A stretch of 64,000 nt of DNA from Endocalyx cinctus. Lineage: Eukaryota > Ascomycota > Sordariomycetes > Amphisphaeriales > Apiosporaceae. The stretch is from positions 5,848,961 to 5,912,960 of the forward strand of contig BCKC01000002.1 in NCBI GenBank assembly GCA_001600455.1, in the 5' to 3' direction. Below are positions 57,964-64,000 of this stretch, piece by piece. A program made the translations under genes and the position numbers. Below the pieces are notes generated by a model. It did no database searches. It was not told the DNA's origin and was given only the letters and a program-made list of their open reading frames with translations. Position 1 is the stretch's first letter. Every line of letters begins with the position of its first letter.

Positions 57964-59122
57964 ATGAAAGTTCCCAACGCCTTAGCTGTGATCGGCCTGG
58001 TGACCTCCGGGTTCATCGCATCGGTAGAGGCTTCAGTTTCTGCGAATCCGTGGCAGGTGGCGATGTTATATTCTCACTATCGGCTTCAAAACCTTGCATA
58101 TGGCCTCGTAAGTTGATCCTTTTACCCTCGAGAGCAATGTGGTATTGACAAACTAAATAGAACTCACACCCTTGGTTCGCACCATGCGTGAGTGCTTCAG
58201 GTGCCGCCTGCTCTTTTGACGAGTTTGCCGAGTATATCCGAATGAAGTTTAAAAGAAATCCCGGTAGCCCGTGGCCTACGGGGTAAGTTATAATATCAAC
58301 TGCACTCTCAGATAACCTTTTCGAGAGCTTAGATTAATCATCCAATCACAGTGTCGTCGATGCACTTGGCCCTGATCCGGATCCTAGGCAGGCGGTGAAC
58401 GAGATCAGATCCAAACTCACGACAGATATCTACTCTCGTATGGGAGATAAGACAAAGATTTTCCCCCAGGTAGGCACCTGGACATCGGACAAATACAATG
58501 TTCAATTGGATATTTTGAACAGTCAGGTGAAGGACCTTCGTCAGTTCGTCCTAAGTAACGAAGGTGTCGGCCTTGATTCGCCCAAGTACCAGGTCGACTG
58601 GGATGATTTGAGAATGAGCATGGTAAGTTTCCCAGAACGGAATGAAGATTTCGTTTGTTCAGTTCACGCTAACGTACATATAGTGAGTTCCGGGAGTCTG
58701 TCATTGAAGCTTTCACTGGCTAACCGTCTGTTTAATTTGGCCTACTTGAAGTCACGGCGTCAACGAAATGAGACAATACGACATGGTTTGTGTGGTCCCG
58801 ACGCGAGTCCGTTGCCATTGCTTGCTTCTAACTCAATTTGCAGTACGATCACGGATTGTCAGAAATGGAAGACGACTTGAGAAAGATGGGTATAACCCCT
58901 ATCCCAAAGCCGGTAACTTCGTCGATCGATCCTACTTATAAGTGGAATGAACTTGACGTCGACAAAATGGTCGCCGCAGGTGCTAAAAGGGTTCAAGTCG
59001 AGAGTGTTATCAGTAGGTGAAATGAACTTCTGTTCCTCTAACTTATCATTAGCTAAGTTAGAAACTCGCAAAATAGGTGCCTTCCAATCTTTCGACGAGT
59101 CTGGGGCGAGACATCAGGTGTA
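57964..59122 (+). CDS. Unknown secreted protein (3' splicing unresolved)
   Basis: Signal peptide MKVPNALAVIGLVTSGFIAS-VEA, then mature sequence. Exons 57964-58107, 58161-58282 and 58352-58622 are well supported by splice sites and phase (NSHPWFAPCVSASGAACSFD, GSPWPTGVVDALGPDPDPR, FPQVGTWTSDKYNVQLDIL). Downstream, the coding-like pieces FRESVIEAFTG (58688-), HGVNEMRQYDM (58757-) joined to YDHGLSEMEDDLRKMG (58844-) and the C-terminus ending AFQSFDESGARHQV (to 59122, intron about 59012-59078) are convincing individually, but I could not find one splice set joining all of them in frame. Either an unusual splice site or a frameshift between 58622 and 58757 is present. No family recognised. Two cysteines lie near the N-terminus. 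It may function with the divergent GH71 protein. Confidence 0.6.
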
Positions 59123-59833
59123 AGTAAATCCTTTGTCTCCGTCTAGCCCGTGTTTGAGACATTCTAGCTGACCTATTTTTTTCTGTTCCTTTTTCTTTTT
59201 TCCCAGTGTTATTACAAAATTGGGTAAAATACAGAGTGATTGGCTCTCTCCTGTTTGCTCTACTTAAACGAAATTCGAAGAGACTTTTTTTTTTTTTTTT
59301 TTTTTTGGGGGGGGGGGGGGGGGATTCGGTAAACAACGCATAGTATAATAGTATATAATTTAAGCAAGTCGACAGTCTAGATTGAAGATTGAAGGAGGAT
59401 CAAGATAGCGCACAATATATCAATGACCCAAGTATTTAAGTAGGTATTTACTTAATTTTAATAAATACCACGTTATAATTTGACTTTTGCAATTAACTAG
59501 TACGGAGTAATAAACACTGAATTTGAGGTTTCATTGGGCCTAGCACCACCGTAGCTACGCTAAGTACTTAAGTATTTAGTGTCCGTATCTTCAGGGGTAT
59601 CAACAAGGATGCTCCCCGCTGTGGAATCTCCTAAAGCTTTAAGGTAATAGATAGCTCGTACGCTATATTTATTGTTGAACTAGCATTCCTTCTCTTCTTC
59701 TTTTTTTTTTCCCTCGGTTATTTTTTACATTCGTACTCTAAACCGTGCTTTGCCTCTCGTATGTCAACTTTGGCGGTTATCGGTTGAATTTCCAATTACC
59801 AATCCGTATTGGTAAAGCCCTCTACAACTCGTC
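59123..59833. repeat. Intergenic with adjacent poly-T and poly-G runs
   Basis: Contains 22 T (59285-59306) directly followed by 17 G (59307-59323). Otherwise AT-rich. A pyrimidine-rich stretch near 59688-59713 precedes the 2EXR gene and may be part of its promoter. Confidence 0.65.
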
Positions 59834-60832
59834 ATGTTCACCCTTTTCTCCAAGCTACCGCCCGAGTTGCGTCGCCTGATATGGGCTTATGCCCTCCCGT
59901 CGCACCGCGTCGTGGAAGCCGACATGGCCCCGATGCGGGAAGAGCTGGGCACGTACTGCACACTGAGCCCGACCACGGAGCGCAACGCCGCCGTTCCCGC
60001 CGTGGCGCACACGTGCACTGAATCGCGCTCCGTCGCCCTAGCCCGCGGCGGCCGGCTTCTCCTCGGCGTCGGCGAGGTCGCCGTCGTCGGGTCGTCCGTG
60101 CCGAACAGCAACGTCAAGGACACGCTTAACCCGTGGGTCTTCGACGACGGCGTGCTGCACCTCAACTGGCAGCCGAGCTTCGGCGCCGCGTACGACATGG
60201 ACGAGGAGCCCGTCGCGTTTTACGCCGAGCGCGCCCCGTCCGGAGGACTTTCCGTCTCCACCGAGGTCGTGGACCATTATAAGCCGACCGAAGACGACGG
60301 ACTGTGGAGCGCGCCGCCCCTGCATATCTGCGTCATGATCGTTACCATCCACGCAACGGACGATTCCGTACGAGCCTCGATCCCCCCGGTCTTTGAGAAC
60401 CTGGCCAGTCCCGTGCAGCTGGTGTCGGTCCGAGACCGGGCGACTATCCAGGCTATGCACGCGCACTGGAGCCGATCGCGCGAGGAGCAGGCGAGTCGCA
60501 GCGCTTGGGTCGACGGCGAGCCCGAAGAGGCCTTCCGGCAGCTGATCGACGACGATGGTGGCTTTTTCAAGGACCAGATCTCATCCTGGCGCAAAGATAT
60601 CACCGACCACTGGCTATCGTATCAGCATACCTTTTTGAAATCTCCCGATCCTAGCATATCAACGCTAGACAGCAGACGACCGCACGCCAAGAATTGGAAC
60701 CTCGACCACCGGTGGATCAAAGACAAACTCGCCGAGATGCCGCGAGTTGAGCTCGTCGTCATGTTCCGCCACTGCGCCGAGAAATGCTACGTGCCGAAAC
60801 CACCAGAAGAACCTAAGGTTGTTGGCCCTTAA
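59834..60832 (+). CDS. 2EXR-domain protein of unknown function
   Basis: Single-exon gene of 332 residues from the ATG at 59834. The N-terminus FTLFSKLPPELRRLIWAYAL is the first 2EXR element, and VPAVAHTCTESRSVALARGG the second, which together define the fungal 2EXR domain. The remainder is not assigned but includes PVAFYAERAPSGG and DKLAEMPRVELVVMF. These proteins are numerous in filamentous ascomycetes and no biochemical role is established. The gene is markedly GC-rich, especially 59870-60240, compared with flanking DNA, which fits an active, unmutated gene. No signal peptide or membrane segment. Confidence 0.85.
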   Translation: MFTLFSKLPPELRRLIWAYALPSHRVVEADMAPMREELGTYCTLSPTTERNAAVPAVAHTCTESRSVALARGGRLLLGVGEVAVVGSSVPNSNVKDTLNPWVFDDGVLHLNWQPSFGAAYDMDEEPVAFYAERAPSGGLSVSTEVVDHYKPTEDDGLWSAPPLHICVMIVTIHATDDSVRASIPPVFENLASPVQLVSVRDRATIQAMHAHWSRSREEQASRSAWVDGEPEEAFRQLIDDDGGFFKDQISSWRKDITDHWLSYQHTFLKSPDPSISTLDSRRPHAKNWNLDHRWIKDKLAEMPRVELVVMFRHCAEKCYVPKPPEEPKVVGP

Positions 60833-61162
60833 TTATCTAATGGTCAACGGGATGGTAGTGGGTAGTGCATCGGGGGAACGTATATTATGTAAGAGCGACG
60901 GAACACCACGCTCACCACAGCATAAATAGTATCCTGTTCAACAATAGAAGGGAGGATTATGAGACAAGCGAGGCGTACGAGGAATCGAGCTTTTCAGTGT
61001 TCCATGAGAGTCAAGTACTTGATTAATAACTTCAACAATGGCCTGTAGAACTACCTTGGAAAGTATAAGCTCTTTTGGAATACTAAACTAGTTCCCTCTG
61101 GAAGTCTTCATATCAAGCTGAGCATCGCGTGGCAGTCTGATATCGGGAAATCCATCCAGTAC
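60833..61162. other. Intergenic, 3' flank of the 2EXR gene
   Basis: About 330 bp without a supported feature. Confidence 0.4.
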
Positions 61163-61320
61163 TGTGGTACTAGCCTTTAATATTGTTAGTTGTCATTTCT
61201 GTAGCTCTAAATACAATAATCTATGTACTGAAGCTAATTTTCATTGATGGATGTAAGGATTCCGGAAGTGTATAAATACTTCTGAGGGATTCCTACTGCT
61301 TAGACAAAAGAGGTTACCTG
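61163..61320. mobile_element. Chimeric LTR-like fragment (copy H)
   Basis: The first ~85 bp (TGTGGTACTAGCCTTTAAT... to GAAGCTAATTTT) match the left half of the 215-bp family in forward orientation. The next part (AAGGATTCCGGAAGTG... to AAGAGGTTACC) matches the GGATCC-containing end in reverse orientation. It is a head-to-head rearrangement or a related subfamily, strongly diverged. Confidence 0.45.
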
Positions 61321-61479
61321 AACATTATAAAGTGCATAAAGACGGGAGGTGAGCTTGCAGCCCACAGAACGTCCTGAGTTTACAGTTTTTACCGTGTTAC
61401 ACGGAAAAAGTAAGATAAGAAAACGACAGGGGTTTTTAAAGATGGTTCCGTAGCGGCGTGCAGAAGACCCTTCGTAAGC

Positions 61480-61737
61480 TCAGGCATTGATACAAAAGAT
61501 ACAGATGGTCAAACGCCACTCTTATGGGCCGCGGGAATTGGTCATTTAGACGTGGTAGAGCTATTATTAGCTACCGGCAAAGTTGATCCTAATATGAAGA
61601 ATATTGACGGTTAGACGCCACTCTCGCGGGCAGCGAAATTTGACCATTCGGATGTGGTAAAGCTATTGTTTGCTACTGGCAAAGTCGATATTAACACAAG
61701 AGACAAAGACGGTTATCCGGATCCCAGAGGAATGTAG
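61480..61737 (+). pseudogene. Ankyrin-repeat gene relic with nonsense codon
   Basis: Two and a half ankyrin repeats in one frame: DGQTPLLWAAGIGHLDVVEL with LLATGKVDPNMKN, then DG-stop-TPLSRAAKFDHSDVVKL with LFATGKVDINTRD, then DKDGYP. The stop is TAG at 61612-61614, exactly where the repeat consensus has a glutamine codon (CAG in GQTPL), so one C-to-T change explains it. No start, upstream exon or partner domain (such as NACHT or HET) remains. Both flanks are repeat fragments (copies H and I), and the frame ends inside copy I. Confidence 0.75.
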
Positions 61738-61795
61738 ATACGTCTGAGGGATCCCGGCTACTTAGAGAAAAGAGGTTACGTAACATTTTAGGTAT
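61718..61795 (-). mobile_element. LTR-like fragment (copy I)
   Basis: GGATCCCAGAGGAATG... to AAGAGGTTACGTAACATT matches the second half of copy H at roughly 70 percent identity by eye and the reverse-orientation end of the 215-bp family more weakly. It flanks the ankyrin relic on its right. Confidence 0.4.
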
Positions 61796-62012
61796 TAAAC
61801 GTATGTACTCTGAGCTAAAATAAAACAAAGGATAGATGATCAATTTCTCATTTCAAATGTCAAAGATCAGAGCAGTTCTATACGTTTAGAGTTATAAGGA
61901 ATAATAATAATAAAGAAAGCTAATATACCACACGACCAGAGCCCAAGATAAACAAACAAAATCATTACCCCATTTACCTATGCATCTTGCCGATATACCC
62001 AGGAAAATCATC

Positions 62013-62399
62013 TTAGTCTCGTCGTCGAACATGATTATAAGTAGGCGCCGGGTGGTATTGTCCCAGGCTAAAATTCGTATCCAATTCGTCACGTCTGTTC
62101 CGTGGCCCTCGTGGGGCTATATTCGGGTTGTGATAGCCGATATCAAACTGAGACCTGTCTCCGTCATTGTAAAATACCCTCACGGGCCCGGGTCTTGACC
62201 CACCATGCCAATTGGTTGGTTCTGCGTTACTCCTTGGGCTAGGAGTAATCGGATATTCACGATAAGGACGGTGTGCCTGAAGAGGCAGAGGTGGCTCGTT
62301 GTGATACTTTTTGGGATATGCGCCAACAGAATGCAGCCTTGATGGCGCTTCTCGAACTTGGCGACGTACATCAGATGCTTGTAAGTATTGAAAGTTCAT
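62013..62399 (-). CDS. Hypothetical Arg/Pro-rich small protein
   Basis: ORF of 128 residues from ATG 62399 to a stop at 62013. It contains SDVRRQVREAPSRLHSVGAY, PLPLQAHRPYREYPITPSPR and IAPRGPRNRRDELDTNFSLG. No domain, signal peptide or membrane segment. It lies just downstream of the Ser-rich ORF on the same strand, and the two could be pieces of one gene, but no in-frame splice joins them: the nearest donor (GTCCAT) leaves the wrong phase and stops occur before the next. Moderately GC-rich. Confidence 0.4.
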   Translation of the reverse strand: MNFQYLQASDVRRQVREAPSRLHSVGAYPKKYHNEPPLPLQAHRPYREYPITPSPRSNAEPTNWHGGSRPGPVRVFYNDGDRSQFDIGYHNPNIAPRGPRNRRDELDTNFSLGQYHPAPTYNHVRRRD

Positions 62400-62478
62400 C
62401 TGGTCGGATTTAGTTGAGTACTAATTATTTTGTTATAGTTAGATAATGGTACCGAAGGTTATATATAATATTCATGAA

Positions 62479-62718
62479 TTATATATAGGTCTTCTCCTGA
62501 ATGGACGTAAATGAAGGAATGTTGTCGTCTTCTGGATTGCCGGAATATCTTTGATAAGGTCGATCAATGTCAATGGTTGGGATTCTTGATGTAGTTGTTC
62601 GGCTTGACGAGCTTGCCGTAATATCGCTAGAGCGATAGGAGCCTGAGCTTCTGGAGGTGCTGCTAGAGCGATAAGAGGGACCTCTTGCGGCATCGGTAGT
62701 GAGATAGGAGCGCGACAT
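62479..62718 (-). CDS. Hypothetical Ser-rich small protein
   Basis: ORF of 79 residues from ATG 62718, starting MSRSYLTTDAARGPSYRSSS and rich in Ser/Arg/Thr (SGSYRSSDITASSSSRTTTS), ending with DRPYQRYSGNPEDDNIPSF. Low complexity and probably disordered. It is divergent from the DUF3632 relic at 62913, with about 195 bp between start codons. It may be the first exon of a gene continuing into the 62399-62013 ORF, but I could not find a valid splice. Confidence 0.4.
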   Translation of the reverse strand: MSRSYLTTDAARGPSYRSSSTSRSSGSYRSSDITASSSSRTTTSRIPTIDIDRPYQRYSGNPEDDNIPSFTSIQEKTYI

Positions 62719-63332
62719 AGTGAGTAAAATGATAAGTTTTTAAGAAATAAAAAGAGAAACAGGTTAATGTATAGAGAAAATAAAGAGGGATTGTGTTTGA
62801 AACTATCTACGGATCATCAGAGCATTTTATACCTCTCATCTCAGGCTCATGTCAAGACAATAATTCTTTTCTCATTCAAATTTTATCATCAACACGTCCA
62901 ACATTATATACGATGGCGGAACAACAGATTACATTATATGGCCTCGAATTAATAAGAAAACGAGAATCGGTTTCCTCTCAGCAATTCGAAATACTTTATG
63001 CATTAGCTTGTAAAGACATTAACGAAGCCGTCTCTCGACTCGATTATTACAGTCCGCCTCTTACTGAAGATGACAAAGTTGAAGATTACTTATGGGTTAT
63101 CTGGGAACTTATATTAGACGTTGTCCGAAGCCTTGATGTAACGACTGAAATATAAGAGCATCTTATAACTATTCTTCGAAACTTATGTCAAGTAGGAAAA
63201 GGCGAAGTATCTGTGTGGGCGGTAAGTGTTTTTTTTTTTATCACTTTCATACTAATTCTTGTAAACTCACAGGGAAGTAAACGTATGTGGAGAGATTTGC
63301 CGTTATTGGCTCAGTGTATAGAAGCATACTTC

Positions 63333-63545
63333 TGTGGTATTAGCTTTATTAGGTAACAATTATTCCTTAAGCTGAAAGTACTATATTGATGTACTCTAAG
63401 CTATCTAGGAAATGGTTGTTGTTGATTAATTTTTCTTCTCAACTGCAGAAAGGTAAGGACTTATATACTCAGTAGAACTAGGCAGCCTTAGTTCCTTTAG
63501 GCAGCTGAGCTAACCTAGAAGTATCTCTCAACTTCTAGGATCCTC
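63333..63545 (+). mobile_element. Solo-LTR-like element, copy J (complete)
   Basis: 213 bp, TGTGGTATTAGC to CTAGGATCCTC(A), flanked by ACTTC at 63328-63332 and 63546-63550. Inserted within a coding exon of the DUF3632-type gene. Sequence is very similar to copy F, suggesting recent activity. Confidence 0.75.
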
Positions 63546-63572
63546 ACTTCAATGGTACACACACTCCAGTCT

Positions 63573-63598
63573 CCCCCCCCCCCCCCCAAAAAAAAAAA
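63573..63598. repeat. Adjacent poly-C and poly-A runs
   Basis: Fifteen C followed by eleven A, just after LTR-like copy J. Length uncertainty here affects the frame of the DUF3632 relic. Confidence 0.75.
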
Positions 63599-63840
63599 TT
63601 GCAAAGCTAAATATTTTGATGTTAGATCCCATGGAAGATGAGGAAGAGTTCACTTCAGAATCTGCACAGATATGCCGTAATTTGAACTCTTTCGCAGCTC
63701 GAACGATGGCTGCAGGCCTACTAGGACCGTATAAACAAGTTATTAACGCGTTGAAGGAAGCGCTTGAGACCGACCTAAAAACTCACCACGAAGATTATCT
63801 CACGAGAGCGGAGTGTAAAGTCCTGGTCGCTTGTGACTAG

Positions 63841-64000
63841 ATTACTCACGCGTCCAAAACCCACCCCTCCGGCCCCCTCCGGTCCCCCGCGCCGGGGGAG
63901 AGAACAAAATTATATAGTTATTTTAAATAAAGACTAGAACACCGCAGTGCGGAACATCGTATTCCCAGACAGGTGGAGGCTAAGTATTTAGGATCAAGGC
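63841..64000. other. Window end, GC-rich patch
   Basis: A CCTCCGG/CCGCGCCGGGGG-rich stretch at 63866-63900 follows the DUF3632 relic. Nothing further can be said within the window. Confidence 0.3.

Larger units (their letters stand above)
62913..63840 (+). pseudogene. DUF3632-type gene broken by a nonsense codon and an LTR-like insertion
   Basis: From ATG 62913, a frame reads MAEQQITLYGLELIRKRE and FEILYALACKDINEAVSRLD, hits TAA at 63153-63155, then continues in the same frame with EHLITILRNLCQVGKGEVSV to a GTAAGT donor at 63222. A 51-bp intron (63222-63272) leads to GSKRMWRDLPLLAQCIEAYF, where LTR copy J is inserted. The C-terminal half resumes near 63620 (EEEFTSESAQICRNLNSFAA, GPYKQVINALKEALE) in a different frame, after C15/A11 homopolymers. 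The NSFAARTMAAG segment and overall layout match fungal DUF3632 proteins, of unknown function. The gene is not functional as it stands. Confidence 0.7.

Noticed and set aside
59058..59336. Minus-strand frame with PPPPPKKKKKKK
   Set aside because: The proline/lysine run is just the poly-G/poly-T tract read in reverse. It overlaps the 3' end of another gene.
60038..60466. Minus-strand open frame over the 2EXR gene
   Set aside because: Antisense shadow caused by the GC-rich codon use of the real gene.

Overview
The window is nuclear DNA of a filamentous ascomycete (Pezizomycotina; probably Sordariomycetes, which is inference from gene content). The genes are intron-rich, with introns mostly of 50-160 bp, GT-AG borders and CTAAC-type branch sites. 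They encode eukaryotic housekeeping proteins (CCT eta, Rpn3, TAF12, Spc34, Qns1, a MYST acetyltransferase) beside typically fungal families (rhodopsin/PTH11-like membrane protein, Dal5-type and MCT-type transporters, GH71 glucanase, 2EXR, DUF3632, DMATS prenyltransferase). I found no convincing tRNA, rRNA or CRISPR array.

Layout. 1-463: 3' end of a short-chain dehydrogenase. 853-6038: MYST acetyltransferase and rpn3, both minus strand. 7250-9640: decayed DNA with a DMATS-type aromatic prenyltransferase pseudogene split by a 215-bp LTR-like element. 10837-12842: intact flavin-dependent monooxygenase. 15691-17469: seven-exon rhodopsin-type membrane protein. 18250-18833: inverted pair of the LTR-like element. 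19383-32090: taf12, an acidic conserved protein, spc34, a DsbA-like oxidoreductase and an MCT-like transporter. 32091-36485: a long gap with relic coding traces. 36486-41439: cct7 and an Spt10-like acetyltransferase. 42662-49834: Dal5-family transporter and the ten-exon NAD synthetase gene. 50128-52799: tandem repeats, repeat elements and one small orphan membrane-protein ORF. 53022-59122: a large secreted GH71 protein divergent from an unknown secreted protein. 59834-60832: 2EXR protein. 61163-63840: accessory DNA with an ankyrin relic, two low-complexity ORFs and a DUF3632 gene broken by another copy of the LTR-like element.

Exon borders were derived by hand from splice consensus, frame continuity and known family sequence. 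For most multi-exon genes the exon lengths sum exactly to whole codons.

The most informative observations are these. (1) A 213-217-bp TG...CA repeat family has at least ten full or partial copies, two of them inside genes; excising the repeat plus one short target duplication joins the reading on both sides. (2) The GH71 protein is fused to a C-terminal glycine/alanine-rich hydrophobic module of the type seen in killer-toxin-like chitinases, and is transcribed divergently from another secreted protein. (3) The DMATS relic lies about 1.2 kb from an intact monooxygenase, possibly a remnant of a metabolite cluster. (4) cct7 has a GC-AG intron. (5) An inverted satellite region lies next to an orphan transmembrane ORF.
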